64,000 nt of DNA from Streptococcus sp. 'caviae' (GCF_001937065.1 NZ_MOWR01000001.1:248001-312000), one strand, 5' to 3'; shown: positions 1 to 9,476, numbered from the stretch's first letter. Made by a program: numbers and translations. Notes: generated by a model from the sequence alone, not told the origin.

Positions 1-122
1 GTTCCTACTGGCATAAACATAGGGGTCGGAAAAGTTCCGTGCGGTGTGATGATTTCCCCCAGACGTGCTCCCGTGTGCTTTTCTTTTTTAATTAAGCGGT
101 ATTGAATCGGCGAATCTGTCAT
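1..122 (-). CDS. tgt: Queuine tRNA-ribosyltransferase, N-terminal part only
   Basis: The minus strand opens with an ATG at 122 behind an AAGGAG ribosome site. It encodes about 40 residues starting [20 protein letters not shown] and running into [19 protein letters not shown] before the window edge. That is the conserved N-terminus of bacterial Tgt, which exchanges guanine-34 for the queuosine precursor in tRNAs with GUN anticodons. The rest of the gene lies outside the window, so catalytic aspartates and zinc ligands cannot be checked. The identification rests on a short but distinctive N-terminus. Confidence 0.85.
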   Translation of the reverse strand, partial: MTDSPIQYRLIKKEKHTGARLGEIITPHGTFPTPMFMPVG

Positions 123-539
123 GTCTTTTTTCTCTCCTTGCTGCCAAAATAGGTTTGGCCAGTTTAACCTTATCAATTTTATCAAAAAAGCCCTTGTTTG
201 TCATTCACCGCCGCTTCGTTATCTGTATCAAAAATACCTTTGCTGTCTGGGCTATAAAACGGCAGGAGCATATAAATCTGCGGTTAAAGCACTGCCAAAA
301 GAAGCAAAAGGATAACAAGCGAGCTGCAGCATCTGATGAGCCTGCAGGAGTATGGTTAAAACTAGAACAGCCAGTCGGTTTTATTTCCAGCTGCTGCATC
401 TAAAGAAAATAAGAACCTGAGACAGTTTTGTCACAGGTTCCTAGCTTCATGTATTATTACAGCCAGCTCATTTAAGGATGGTTGACAGCAGAGCACTCCA
501 TTGCTGGATTGCTAATGATCAGAGGATAGCTCATCTATT
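123..539. other. Intergenic region with no convincing gene
   Basis: These 417 bases separate the tgt start from the end of the CoA-binding gene. Short ORFs on both strands lack ribosome sites and family resemblance. The only structure seen is the hairpin at 411-438. The tgt promoter must lie here, but no clear consensus was picked out. Confidence 0.5.
411..438 (-). terminator. Hairpin, possible terminator of the polA/CoA-binding unit
   Basis: GAACCTGAGACA and TGTCACAGGTTC form an almost perfect stem. On the minus strand it is followed by a T-rich but interrupted stretch (TTATTTTCTTTA). Its place about 100 bases after the CoA-binding gene fits a terminator, although the U-run is weak. Confidence 0.45.
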
Positions 540-974
540 TTATTGATTAGCCAACTTTTGATATTCAATCTTGATGCACCGGTTCATGACAATATCGTTG
601 CGCCCTGCTGCACGCAGGATGGTTTCGGCTTCTTCGCTCTCTAAACCTAGCTGAGCCCAAAAGACACGAGCATCCGTTTCAATGAAATCACGGGCAACAT
701 CTGCTAAAAACTCGCTGCGGCGAAAAACATCAACAATGTCAACAGGCTCAGGAATATCCTGCAAGCTAGCATAAACCTTTTCACCCAAAATAGTGCTGCC
801 GACGGCTCTTGGATTAACAGGAATAATCTTGTAGCCAGCCCTTTGCATCAGCTGAGAAACCTCATAAGCAGCTGTTTCTTCTCGAGCGGACAAACCTACT
901 ACTGCGATGGTTTTAGCCTCTTTTAAATAATCAAAAATCACTTCTTGACTGGGATTTTGAAATTGATAGGTCAT
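540..974 (-). CDS. CoA-binding domain protein (YccU-like)
   Basis: The 144-residue protein has a Rossmann-type CoA-binding fold. A strand of the type KTIAVVGLSAREETAAYEVS is followed by YKIIPVNPRAVGSTILGEKVYASL and a later VFWAQLGLESEEA, all typical of the YccU/CoA_binding_2 family. The specific role of these proteins is not settled. I chose the ATG at 974 because AGGAGG lies 6 bases upstream; the upstream in-frame ATG at 989 is part of that ribosome site. It follows polA by 32 bases on the same strand and is probably co-transcribed with it. Confidence 0.85.
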   Translation of the reverse strand: MTYQFQNPSQEVIFDYLKEAKTIAVVGLSAREETAAYEVSQLMQRAGYKIIPVNPRAVGSTILGEKVYASLQDIPEPVDIVDVFRRSEFLADVARDFIETDARVFWAQLGLESEEAETILRAAGRNDIVMNRCIKIEYQKLANQ

Positions 975-1006
975 AAACAACCTCCTCATCTATTTTTGAC
1001 AATACC

Positions 1007-3643
1007 TTATTTAGCTTCATACCAGGTCTGACCGGCATTTTCATCAGCTACCAGCGGTACAGACAGCTCAATCGCCGATTCCATGGTTTCCTTGACCAGC
1101 TGCTTAACAGCCTGTAGTTCTTTGTTGGGAACTTCAAGGACGATTTCGTCATGTACCTGCAGCAGCATGCGCGCTTGGTAATTCCCTTGCGTCAAAGCCT
1201 TATCCAGATTAATCATGGCTACTTTGAGAATGTCTGCTGCACTCCCTTGAATCGGGGAATTAATGGCTGTGCGCTCGGCAAAGGAGCGAATATTGAAATT
1301 ACGTGAATTGATGTCTGGCAATTCGCGCCGCCTGTGAAAGAGCGTTTCTACATATCCTTTATCACGCGCTTCTCTAACCACCCTGTCCATGTAATTTTTA
1401 ATACCCGGATAGCGTTCAAAGTAGGTATCAATATAATTTTTGGCGGCCTTGCGGCTAATACCCAGATTATTAGCCAGACCAAAATCAGAAATACCATAAA
1501 CCACGCCGAAATTAACTGCCTTGGCATTGCGGCGGTCATTAGGCGTTACATCTTCCGGCTTGTCAATGCCAAAGACACGCATAGCCGTTGAGGTATGGAT
1601 ATCTGCACCTTCTTTAAAGGCTGCTATCAAGTGTTCATCACCTGAAATGTGCGCCAAAACCCGCAGCTCAATCTGTGAGTAATCTGAACTGAGCAAAACG
1701 CTGTCCGGCCATTCCGGAACAAAGGCCTTGCGAATCAGCCGACCCTGCTCTAGGCGAACAGGTATGTTTTGCAGATTGGGATCGACACTGGATAACCGTC
1801 CGGTCTGTGTCAAATCCTGCAGGTAGCGCGTGTGAATTTTACCGTCAAAAGAAATGGCTTCCTGCAAACCAATGATATAGGTTGATTGGAGTTTGGCAAT
1901 CTGACGGTACTCCAAAATTTTGGCTACGATTGGTGAGCGATGAGCCAGACGTTCCAGAACATCAACGGCCGTCGAATAGCCGGTCTTTGTTTTTTTGGTG
2001 GCCGACAGGGGCAGGCCCAATTTTTCAAAGAGAATGACTCCCAGCTGTTTGGGCGAGTTAATATTGAACTCCTCTCCCGCCAAAGCATAGATTTCCTGCG
2101 TTAGGGCTTCTAGTTCAATCTCATTGCTGCGCTCCATGTCTTTGAGCGTTTCTTCCTTGATGGAAATGCCCGCAATTTCCATTTTAGCAAGGACATTAGC
2201 CAAGGGCAGCTCCATTTCAAAAAGCAGGCTTAGCTGATCATTGTCAGAGAGTTTCTTGCGCATGGGCTCTTCGCTGGCAATCAGGACACTGACTTTTTTG
2301 GCTAAATGGCTGAGCAGGACATCTTTGTCAGGAACAGCCCGTTTGGCACCTTTTCCGTAAACTTCTTCATCAGTCGCCAGCGGCAGGTCTGTATAGAGTC
2401 TGGCAATGGTCGAAGTGTTGTTGTTTTCAACAGTGGACAGCAGATACTTAGCCAAGCGGCTGTCAAAGCTGGCTGTCGGCAGATCAATTCCCAAATGGCT
2501 GAGCAAGACCTTGCTGCGCTTGAAATCATAGGTCTTAATGGGTTTAGCCAGAGCCTTTTTGAACAGGTCATCATTCAGCAGACTGACATCAGTGCTGGCA
2601 TAGATAGCCTGACTGTTGCCCCAGGCAAAGCCAATCATGTCTTCGGTATGATAGTTGTCATTTAAAATTTCAAAATAAAAGAACTGATCCTCGGCAAACA
2701 TGTCGGGTTTAAGCCGGCTAACCTCTGTATAATGAGCTTCAAAGGTCTTAGCATCAGGCGATGACCCCAGCTGCGAGCGGAACTGCCTAAAGTCCATCTC
2801 ATCATAAAATTTAGCCAGGCTGTCAAATTCGGGACCTGAATAAACAATATCATCTAAACCGATGGTAATGGGCGCCTGAACATCAATAGTCGCTAAGGTT
2901 TTTGATAAGAAGGCCTTTTCCTTATCATTAACCAGATTTTCTTTCATTTTGGAAGCCTTGAAGCTGTCCAAATTGGCATAGATAGCCTCTAGGCTGCCGT
3001 GTTCATGCAGGAGCTTCAGACCGGTCTTCTCGCCAATCTTGGTGACACCCGGAATATTGTCAGACTTATCTCCCATGAGCGCCTTAAGGTCAATAAACTG
3101 CTTGGGCGTCAGCCCCATTTTTTTCATGAGATAGGCTGGCGTGAACTCTTCAAATTCGGCAACGCCCCTTTTAGAAATTTCAACGGTCGTGTTGCTGTCA
3201 GCCAGCTGAATCAGGTCTCTGTCCCCGCTGACAATCGTTACTTCGTACTCATCTTCATTTTCTGCCAGTTTATCCAGCGTCCCAATAATATCATCGGCCT
3301 CATAATTGTCCAAATCGTAAAAAGGCACACCGAGCGCCGTCAGCATTTCACGGATATAGGGCAGCTGCTCACGAAATTCTGTTGGCGTCTTATCGCGTCC
3401 GGCCTTGTAATCCGTAAACATCTCTGTCCTAAAAGTCGTTTTGCCGGCGTCAAAGGCCACCAAAACATGGGTCGGCTCTACCCGCTTTATCATGTGATCC
3501 AGCATCAGATGGAATCCATAAATCGCATTGGTATGAAGCCCCGCAGGATTTTTAAAGCGGTCAATTTGATTGTAAAGTGCAAAAAAAGCACGGTAGGCAA
3601 CGGAAGAACCGTCAATCAACAGTAATTTTTTCTTGTTTGTCAT
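1007..3643 (-). CDS. polA: DNA polymerase I
   Basis: This 878-residue family A polymerase has the usual order: an N-terminal 5' nuclease domain (about 1-290, with LLLIDGSSVAYRAFFAL and VLVAFDAGKTTFR), a central 3'-5' exonuclease-like domain, and the polymerase domain. Motif A is DYSQIELRVLAH, motif B RRNAKAVNFGVVYGIS and motif C QVHDEIVLEVP. The central domain does not show a clear set of exonuclease carboxylates, as is common in Gram-positive PolA. The enzyme removes RNA primers and fills gaps in replication and repair. Length is normal and the frame is intact. Confidence 0.97.
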   Translation of the reverse strand: MTNKKKLLLIDGSSVAYRAFFALYNQIDRFKNPAGLHTNAIYGFHLMLDHMIKRVEPTHVLVAFDAGKTTFRTEMFTDYKAGRDKTPTEFREQLPYIREMLTALGVPFYDLDNYEADDIIGTLDKLAENEDEYEVTIVSGDRDLIQLADSNTTVEISKRGVAEFEEFTPAYLMKKMGLTPKQFIDLKALMGDKSDNIPGVTKIGEKTGLKLLHEHGSLEAIYANLDSFKASKMKENLVNDKEKAFLSKTLATIDVQAPITIGLDDIVYSGPEFDSLAKFYDEMDFRQFRSQLGSSPDAKTFEAHYTEVSRLKPDMFAEDQFFYFEILNDNYHTEDMIGFAWGNSQAIYASTDVSLLNDDLFKKALAKPIKTYDFKRSKVLLSHLGIDLPTASFDSRLAKYLLSTVENNNTSTIARLYTDLPLATDEEVYGKGAKRAVPDKDVLLSHLAKKVSVLIASEEPMRKKLSDNDQLSLLFEMELPLANVLAKMEIAGISIKEETLKDMERSNEIELEALTQEIYALAGEEFNINSPKQLGVILFEKLGLPLSATKKTKTGYSTAVDVLERLAHRSPIVAKILEYRQIAKLQSTYIIGLQEAISFDGKIHTRYLQDLTQTGRLSSVDPNLQNIPVRLEQGRLIRKAFVPEWPDSVLLSSDYSQIELRVLAHISGDEHLIAAFKEGADIHTSTAMRVFGIDKPEDVTPNDRRNAKAVNFGVVYGISDFGLANNLGISRKAAKNYIDTYFERYPGIKNYMDRVVREARDKGYVETLFHRRRELPDINSRNFNIRSFAERTAINSPIQGSAADILKVAMINLDKALTQGNYQARMLLQVHDEIVLEVPNKELQAVKQLVKETMESAIELSVPLVADENAGQTWYEAK

Positions 3644-3737
3644 AGGTCTATTGTAACATAATTCTCCCTGTTTAAAAGTTTAAAACTCACTGTCTGAAGC
3701 TGTCCTACCCATAAAAACAACACCGAAAGATGTCAAA

Positions 3738-3767
3738 CAAAAAACAGGAACACTTGATATGTCCTGT
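3738..3767 (-). terminator. Intrinsic terminator after the DUF2798-like gene
   Basis: On the minus strand ACAGGA and TCCTGT pair around a 12-base loop and are followed directly by TTTTTT. It lies 25 bases after the stop of the membrane-protein gene. Confidence 0.75.
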
Positions 3768-3791
3768 CTCATTTTTATAGTCAGTGTTTTC

Positions 3792-4289
3792 TTAAATAAT
3801 GGTTGGAATCTCATCGTCATCGTCAAAGTCTTCCACTTTTTCTTCATTAGGGAAGGGCTTTTGCAGATGGCCCAAGATAAAACGTGAAACAGGTCCCACA
3901 AGCAGAAAATTTAAGGGAACTGCCATCACAAAGTTTGTCAGCCATGCCCTCAAATAAACCGGCAGTGTTAAAGCAACCTGATTAATCAGCAAGCCATATA
4001 AGGACATGAGAGAAACCATTCCCAGAATCATCAAGCCTGAGATTGTCAGGATTTTCTGCCAGCGTTTATGATGGTCTTTTAAAAAACTAAAGGCAGCCTT
4101 CTTGGCCAGCGGCCCTACTATCAAGGTATCTGCTAAAAAAGCAAGGACAAATCCGGGAATATACCCCAAAGCTAAGGCCTTCCAGCTAAAATGACCAGCC
4201 ACTGTTAAATTATAGGCACTCATTCCCAGTACCATTAACCCGCACATCATGGTTGTAAAAAACATGGCTTCTTTAAAATTTCTTGGCAT
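3792..4289 (-). CDS. DUF2798-like four-helix membrane protein
   Basis: The 165-residue protein has two related halves, each with two hydrophobic helices. The first half ends LAFLADTLIVGPLAKKAAF and the second ends VPLNFLLVGPVSRFILG, so the 'xxxVGPxxxx' element occurs twice. This fits the DUF2798 repeat family, whose function I do not know. The tail is acidic (EDFDDDDE). An AAGGAGG site precedes the ATG, and it has its own terminator, so it is probably a single-gene unit. Confidence 0.7.
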   Translation of the reverse strand: MPRNFKEAMFFTTMMCGLMVLGMSAYNLTVAGHFSWKALALGYIPGFVLAFLADTLIVGPLAKKAAFSFLKDHHKRWQKILTISGLMILGMVSLMSLYGLLINQVALTLPVYLRAWLTNFVMAVPLNFLLVGPVSRFILGHLQKPFPNEEKVEDFDDDDEIPTII

Positions 4290-4383
4290 TACTCGCCTCC
4301 TTTTCGTATTCTAAAAACTAGCATATCATAATTTAAACAGCCGTGTAAGTTCTTTTTTGAAAATTTATTGAAAGTGCGGTTTC

Positions 4384-4443
4384 AAAAAAACCTATCAGAA
4401 ATTCCCCTTAGCATTTGCCTTTAGGAATTTCCAATAGGTTTTT
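4384..4443 (-). terminator. Strong terminator of the first sugar PTS operon
   Basis: AACCTAT..GAAATTCC pairs with GGAATTTC..ATAGGTT in a stem of about 17 bp. It is flanked by A-rich and T-rich tracts, so it could act on both strands. It sits just after the GatZ-like gene. Confidence 0.85.
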
Positions 4444-4474
4444 AAAATGTGCTGTTTTCTACAAGTGAGGATGC

Positions 4475-5746
4475 CTAATCCTTAAGATTTTTAATGCGGC
4501 TGGTAACACCTTTTAGGTTATAACACTCTGCATAGTCTCTGATTGGCCGCTTGATATGGTCAATAACATAACGCTTGCCATCAATATGATGGGCAGATAA
4601 GTTGGCATAGAGCTTTTCAATTTCTGCCTTTACGGCTGCATCATTAAAGGTATAGTGGCCAGCAATATCTAAAATTTCTTCAGACAGTTCCTTATCTGCT
4701 TTAATGTCTTCAACACTCAGATTAACCTGATCGCCAACCATCCATTTTCTCCAGCGCTGGCTCTCAATAGCTTTTACTAACAAGGTTTCACGAATTTTAG
4801 ACGGCTCCTCAACCAAACCATATTCAACCAATTTAGCTTCAACTTTAGCCAGATTAAGATAAGCCCTGGTTTCTTCAGTACCGTACTGCGGTGCTACATT
4901 GGTTGCTGTAATAGCTGACGGTACATGCTCCAAGAGCGTAACATCATCAAGGTAATCCCCATTATGTTCTTTAAGACCAACACCGTATTTTTTGGCCATC
5001 TGAGCCAGATCATAGGCATTTTTAAAATTAAAATGTCCGACTTGCTCCGTCTTTCGTGTCAGGGTTCCTGTCTGACCGACGATAAAGGTCGGCATGGGCA
5101 GACCGCGGTTGCCCAGCTCTGATTGCAGCTGTTTGATGAAGGTTTCATAAGTTTCAGTAGAAGTGAGACCGCCATTGGTTTCTTCAGTACCGACTTCATA
5201 ACCAATTTCAGGCAGGTTGCGTTTTTTACGTTCATTCTCACAGAATTCAATCAGCTCAACCGTACGCTCTAAAACCGTGTCAAGAGGGATAACCTTGCCG
5301 ATTTCAAAAGGATCCTTGGTTGGATCGATCATGAGCAAGTCAAAGCCTGCTTCAATATCTCCCACATAGGACTGTTCTCCCAGTTTCATGGCTTCATCTG
5401 TCGGTAAGTGGCTGTTGCGTTCCTTGTCCCGTTGCCAAGGACCGCCGTGATCGCGGCAGAGATAGTAAAGATTGTCATAATGAATGTCTTCTGCGACCTC
5501 TTTGACTGCCTCAGCAAAGGTGAATTGGTTCCAGCCATTAACATAACCGCCGCCAAGTTCATCCAGATCGACCTGATTGCGGCTGGCAATAAACATGACA
5601 GGATAGTCGTCTTCCTGAGAAAGCTCTAAAGCTGCCTGAACGCAGTTTTTAGACATGGGACCAATTCCTAAGAGTGTGGCACTTTCACCAGTTTTTTGCA
5701 GTTCTAAGAGTCCTTGGACAGTCTCTTTAATAGAAAGTTTTGTCAT
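4475..5746 (-). CDS. GatZ/KbaZ-family sugar-phosphate protein
   Basis: This 423-residue protein belongs to the tagatose-bisphosphate aldolase GatZ/KbaZ family (Pfam Tagatose_6_P_K). It has the TIM-barrel features LCRDHGGPWQRD, GFDLLMIDPTKDPF, YEVGTEETNGG, VGQTGTLT and VGLKEHNGDYL. In E. coli, GatZ is a non-catalytic partner of the aldolase GatY, and no GatY-like gene is present here. Some members of the superfamily have been described as C4-epimerases of sugar phosphates or hexuronates, so a stand-alone epimerase is a real alternative. It is the last gene of an operon with a fructose-type PTS and a PRD activator and has an AGGAGG site. The substrate is unknown. Confidence 0.8.
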   Translation of the reverse strand: MTKLSIKETVQGLLELQKTGESATLLGIGPMSKNCVQAALELSQEDDYPVMFIASRNQVDLDELGGGYVNGWNQFTFAEAVKEVAEDIHYDNLYYLCRDHGGPWQRDKERNSHLPTDEAMKLGEQSYVGDIEAGFDLLMIDPTKDPFEIGKVIPLDTVLERTVELIEFCENERKKRNLPEIGYEVGTEETNGGLTSTETYETFIKQLQSELGNRGLPMPTFIVGQTGTLTRKTEQVGHFNFKNAYDLAQMAKKYGVGLKEHNGDYLDDVTLLEHVPSAITATNVAPQYGTEETRAYLNLAKVEAKLVEYGLVEEPSKIRETLLVKAIESQRWRKWMVGDQVNLSVEDIKADKELSEEILDIAGHYTFNDAAVKAEIEKLYANLSAHHIDGKRYVIDHIKRPIRDYAECYNLKGVTSRIKNLKD

Positions 5747-5768
5747 GATTTTCCTCCTTTAATTATGT

Positions 5769-6806
5769 TTATTCTTCAATATCTGGTTTTGTAAAGTGTA
5801 AGATAGCGACTGAAATCAAAGTACCAATCAGCATGGCGATGACATACCAGAGCTTTCCGTTAACCACAGGCAAAATAATCAAGCCGCCGTGCGGAACCAG
5901 AGCCTCAACATTATTAATCATCCCAAGCGCTCCGCCAACAGCACTGCCGATAATAATAGCAGGCAGCACACGTTTCATATCTTTTACCGCAAAAGGAATA
6001 GCACCTTCAGTAATGCCAATCAGACCCATAAAGAAGGCAGACAATCCCAAATCACGGTCTTCCTTGCTGTACTTCTTGCGATCAATAAAAGTGGAAATGG
6101 CCACAGCCAAAGGCGGAATAGCTACAGCAATCCGGTGGGCACCATTAGGCGAGTAGATCCCTTCCGCCATCAAGGCTAAGGTAAAGGCTGTTGCTGTTTT
6201 ATTGATGGGGCCGCCCATGTCCACTGCTGTCATTGCACCGATAATCAAGCCCAAAACAATGGCGCTGCCTCCCTGCAGCTCACCCAGTGTTTTCACCAGC
6301 CAATCCATTACAAGACCGATAGGTACGGCAATGATATAAATATAGATCATTCCCAAAACAAAGGTTGTTATGATCGGAACAATCAAAATAGGCATCAAGG
6401 TTCTGACTAGCTGCGGTGTCTCCCAGCTCTTAGTCCATTTAACAAAATAACCTGTCAGCACCCCTAGCAGCATGGCACCCAGAAAACCTGTTTTGACCTG
6501 ATCAGCACCAATAGGATTATTAGCAATATAGCCCAAAATCATAGCTGGCGCCAAGGCTGGCTTACCGGAAATGGAATAAGCAATATAGCCAGCCAGAAGC
6601 GGAATCATCATCGCAAAGCCGGCAGTTCCCAAATCGTTTAAGTTTTTCATGAACTGATTGGTGATTTCCATGCCCTTATCAGTCGGCTTTCCGGTGGACA
6701 GCGCAATTGCCAGAAAAACACCGCCGACGACAACTGAAGGCAGCATGTAAGAAACCCCAGTGTTGAAAGCTTTTTGCAAGTCTTTCCATATTTTTTTATT
6801 CATCAT
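5769..6806 (-). CDS. PTS fructose-type permease, IIC component
   Basis: The 345-residue multi-span membrane protein has the fructose-family IIC signature: GVSYMLPSVVVGGVFLAIAL near the N-terminus, GAMTAVDMGGPINKTATAFT, IGITEGAIPFAVKDMKRV and a Gly-rich GSAVGGALGM. It forms the sugar channel that works with separate IIB and IIA proteins just upstream. Two start codons are adjacent (6806 and 6803) behind GAGGGTGAA. The real substrate is unknown; the GatZ-like partner points to a ketohexose or a tagatose-like sugar rather than fructose itself. Confidence 0.88.
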   Translation of the reverse strand: MMNKKIWKDLQKAFNTGVSYMLPSVVVGGVFLAIALSTGKPTDKGMEITNQFMKNLNDLGTAGFAMMIPLLAGYIAYSISGKPALAPAMILGYIANNPIGADQVKTGFLGAMLLGVLTGYFVKWTKSWETPQLVRTLMPILIVPIITTFVLGMIYIYIIAVPIGLVMDWLVKTLGELQGGSAIVLGLIIGAMTAVDMGGPINKTATAFTLALMAEGIYSPNGAHRIAVAIPPLAVAISTFIDRKKYSKEDRDLGLSAFFMGLIGITEGAIPFAVKDMKRVLPAIIIGSAVGGALGMINNVEALVPHGGLIILPVVNGKLWYVIAMLIGTLISVAILHFTKPDIEE

Positions 6807-6821
6807 TTCACCCTCTTATTC

Positions 6822-7136
6822 TTATAGTGCTTCTGCCTGATCTAAAACTCTGGCTGGATTTTTAATAGCCTCTCCTGGGTCAACAGTGAGGACCTTCCCC
6901 TGTGCTCGTTTGTCATCAAAGCGCTCCTGTCCTTCAATCTCCACAGCAATGGCCAAAATCACCAGATCTGCTTCATCTACGGCTGCTTGTTCTAATTCGT
7001 TTTCAATTCCCATACCGCCTTGCGTTTCAACCTGATAGTCATAGCCGCGTTTTTCACATTCTTTTTCAATGGCTTCCTGAGCCATGTAAGTATGGGCAAT
7101 GCCTGTCGGGCAGGCTGTCACTGCAACTATTTTCAT
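6822..7136 (-). CDS. PTS fructose-type IIB component
   Basis: The 104-residue cytoplasmic phosphocarrier carries the phospho-cysteine motif ACPTGIAHTYMAQ (Cys9) of the PTS_IIB_fru family. It accepts phosphate from the IIA protein encoded 11 bases upstream and passes it to the sugar in the IIC channel encoded 15 bases downstream. Its sequence is close to that of the IIB in the second sugar operon at 12091. Confidence 0.93.
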   Translation of the reverse strand: MKIVAVTACPTGIAHTYMAQEAIEKECEKRGYDYQVETQGGMGIENELEQAAVDEADLVILAIAVEIEGQERFDDKRAQGKVLTVDPGEAIKNPARVLDQAEAL

Positions 7137-7147
7137 CTGTAACCTCC

Positions 7148-7603
7148 TTAAATATCAATAGCATGCAATAGCTGAAATACTTGATCTTTATCTTGCTGCA
7201 AGAGCTCTTGTCTAAAGTGCTCATCCAGCAATTTTTTACTGACCTGCGAAATAAATTTTAAATGCAGTTTTTCAGTACCTGTTTCAGGAACACCAATCAG
7301 AAAAATCAGCTGAACTTTTTCATTATCTTCTTGGCTCCACCTAAATTTTTCCTTAGTGCGCAAAAAAGCGATAAAAGGCTTTTTAACAACATCGGTTTTC
7401 CCGTGCGGAATAGCAATGTCATAACCGATTGCAGTCGGGACTTCCGCCTCCCTTTTTAAAACGGCCTGAAAAAACAAGTCAGCATCGCTGACATAGCGGA
7501 TAGCTTCAGCCGCCTTAGCAATCCATTTAATAATCTGATCTTTACCTGTCTGTTCACAATCAAGAAAAATCAGTTCTTGACGAATAATATCAGTCTTTTC
7601 CAT
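7148..7603 (-). CDS. PTS fructose-type IIA component
   Basis: The 151-residue EIIA type-2 protein has the phospho-histidine site IGYDIAIPHGKTD (His about 66) and the usual VQLIFLIGVPETGTEKLHL segment. It takes phosphate from HPr. Its start overlaps the end of the regulator gene by 14 bases, which implies coupled translation and a single operon of regulator, IIA, IIB, IIC and GatZ-like enzyme. Confidence 0.92.
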   Translation of the reverse strand: MEKTDIIRQELIFLDCEQTGKDQIIKWIAKAAEAIRYVSDADLFFQAVLKREAEVPTAIGYDIAIPHGKTDVVKKPFIAFLRTKEKFRWSQEDNEKVQLIFLIGVPETGTEKLHLKFISQVSKKLLDEHFRQELLQQDKDQVFQLLHAIDI

Positions 7604-9476
7604 AAACGATTTTTAAAACCTCCTTAACATCTTTCTCCTGCCTGAGCGTCTTTAATCTAGCCTCATCATTGATAATCTGGTAAATGCCGGCAATAATCGC
7701 TCGAGCCTCTTTCAAATCTTTTTGAGCAATGCCTATCATAAATACAGTATCTACATAATAAGTATTCCACTTATACTTTTTACAGTTTTTAATAAGGGCA
7801 ACAAACGTTTTTAGCACATGAATTGGTTTGCCATGGGGAACTGCAACACCCAGAGGCAGATCTGTTCCGCCTAATTCTTCACGTTTTAAGACATCAAACT
7901 TAAAGTCGCCAGTCACCAGTTGCTTTTCTTCCAGATGCTTACCGACACTTAAAATAACATCTTTTTTTGACGCATATTGTTTATCAGTAAAAACTAGATG
8001 CGGCAAAATATAATGCTCAAGAACTTCCGGTGATTTGGACAAAATCTTATTTTGCTTCTTTTCTTCACTGAAAAGACTGATGAGTTCACTGTTGCTGATA
8101 AAAGGAGACACATAGAAGCTGTTGTCTGTCTGCTGCTTTAGCTTTACAGTGGTCAAAACAAAATCATATTGATGTAGGTTTAATTCTGCTGCCTCTGCCA
8201 CAGAAGCAACTTCCAAGGTATCCAGTGAAGGCAGGGCATTTTTTATACGATTAATCAAAAGCTCTGAAGTGACAAGGCCTGTCGGACAGATCACCAAAAT
8301 TTTCCGGCTGATTCCGGCCTTTTCAATAGCCAGTTGAAAATAAATGGTCAAAAAAGCTATTTCATCCTCATTGATATCAACCCCCAGCTCATCGCTGAAA
8401 TCTGTCATGACCAACCATAAAATATTAAATACCACTGAATATTCCAACTTAATCTGCTCTGTAAAAGGATTTTTAACAAATGTATGCGAGCGCAGGCGCT
8501 GAAGCATGGCCGGAATGTGCATTTTCAGCTGCTCCAGCAGGTGCTGATCAGCTGAAAAATCAATCGTTAAAGCCTGCGATACCTCTTCGATCAAGCGCTC
8601 TACCAAACCATCATCAACATAAGCTGCTGGTATCGGTTCAAAGCGGTAATTGAGGAGCATGTAGGATAAATATTCAATATCACCGTTTGTATAGACAAAA
8701 TCTAAGCGCACAGAAGCCTTATGCAGAATTTTTACTGCACTGTCAATGTAAAAAGCGTGCATTTTGCGATTCAGCAAACCCTCTTTTACAGATAAATGGT
8801 CTCCCTGTAAAAGCTGGTAGACTAAAGCAATAAGAACGCTCAGGAAACTCTGAACATATACCTCAGAAATGGTATTGATATTCTCCTTGATATAACTGTA
8901 CAGAATATTTTCACAGACCTTAACGGCGTCCTTGGGATAGCAGCTTAATAGAATGTCAATATCATCTTCCAGCTGCGATTGGCTTAAAGATTGAGAATGC
9001 TCTATCAGAAGCTGATTGAAATTAAGCAGAACATTGAGTTTTTCTTCAGGATTTTTCCATACGGCTCTGGTTCCTTTATGATCACTAAGCAGATGAAAAT
9101 CATTACCCTTGCTTAAAGTCTTTTCGATGAACTTAAAGTCTTGTTTGATGGACGTTTTACTGACAAAGTATTCCTCAGACAAGGCATTAAACGTTACTGT
9201 TTGATCTTTGAAAATCAACCGAATCATGACGGCGACCCTTCTTTGCAGGCCTTGATTTTCATCTTCTGCCGGTCTTTCATTCCCGTCTTTTTGATCAACA
9301 GCGATCCCCACGCCGCGCTTTCTGATAATGTTAAAACCAGAATTTTGAAGCGCTTTCATTTCTGTGTACACTGTTCGCTCAGAAATTCCCAATTTCGCAG
9401 CTAAATGGGCAGCCGTCTGAAATGACGGTTCCTGCTTAAGCAGACCCAGCAATTTTAACTGTCTTTTGGTGAGCAT
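7590..9476 (-). CDS. PRD-domain transcriptional activator (MtlR type) with EIIB and EIIA domains
   Basis: About 628 residues in the order N-terminal winged HTH (AAHLAAKLGISERTVYTEMKAL), second HTH (FNALSEEYFVSKTSIKQDFK), two PRD domains, a Gat-like EIIB domain (ILVICPTGLVTSELLINRI) and a C-terminal EIIA domain with LGVAVPHGKPIHVL. Such proteins activate their own PTS operon, with activity set by PTS phosphorylation. I chose the ATG at 9476, which has GGGGGTG 8 bases upstream; a TTG at 9482 is in frame but worse placed. It is the first gene of the operon, so it probably controls its own transcript. Confidence 0.9.
   Translation of the reverse strand: MLTKRQLKLLGLLKQEPSFQTAAHLAAKLGISERTVYTEMKALQNSGFNIIRKRGVGIAVDQKDGNERPAEDENQGLQRRVAVMIRLIFKDQTVTFNALSEEYFVSKTSIKQDFKFIEKTLSKGNDFHLLSDHKGTRAVWKNPEEKLNVLLNFNQLLIEHSQSLSQSQLEDDIDILLSCYPKDAVKVCENILYSYIKENINTISEVYVQSFLSVLIALVYQLLQGDHLSVKEGLLNRKMHAFYIDSAVKILHKASVRLDFVYTNGDIEYLSYMLLNYRFEPIPAAYVDDGLVERLIEEVSQALTIDFSADQHLLEQLKMHIPAMLQRLRSHTFVKNPFTEQIKLEYSVVFNILWLVMTDFSDELGVDINEDEIAFLTIYFQLAIEKAGISRKILVICPTGLVTSELLINRIKNALPSLDTLEVASVAEAAELNLHQYDFVLTTVKLKQQTDNSFYVSPFISNSELISLFSEEKKQNKILSKSPEVLEHYILPHLVFTDKQYASKKDVILSVGKHLEEKQLVTGDFKFDVLKREELGGTDLPLGVAVPHGKPIHVLKTFVALIKNCKKYKWNTYYVDTVFMIGIAQKDLKEARAIIAGIYQIINDEARLKTLRQEKDVKEVLKIVYGKD

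Noticed and set aside
121..403. Short frames on both strands upstream of tgt
   Set aside because: No ribosome sites; two overlapping frames on the plus strand and one on the minus, none protein-like.
2999..3625. 208-codon plus-strand open frame inside polA
   Set aside because: It is antisense to a clearly real polA, has no ribosome site and no protein-like motifs.
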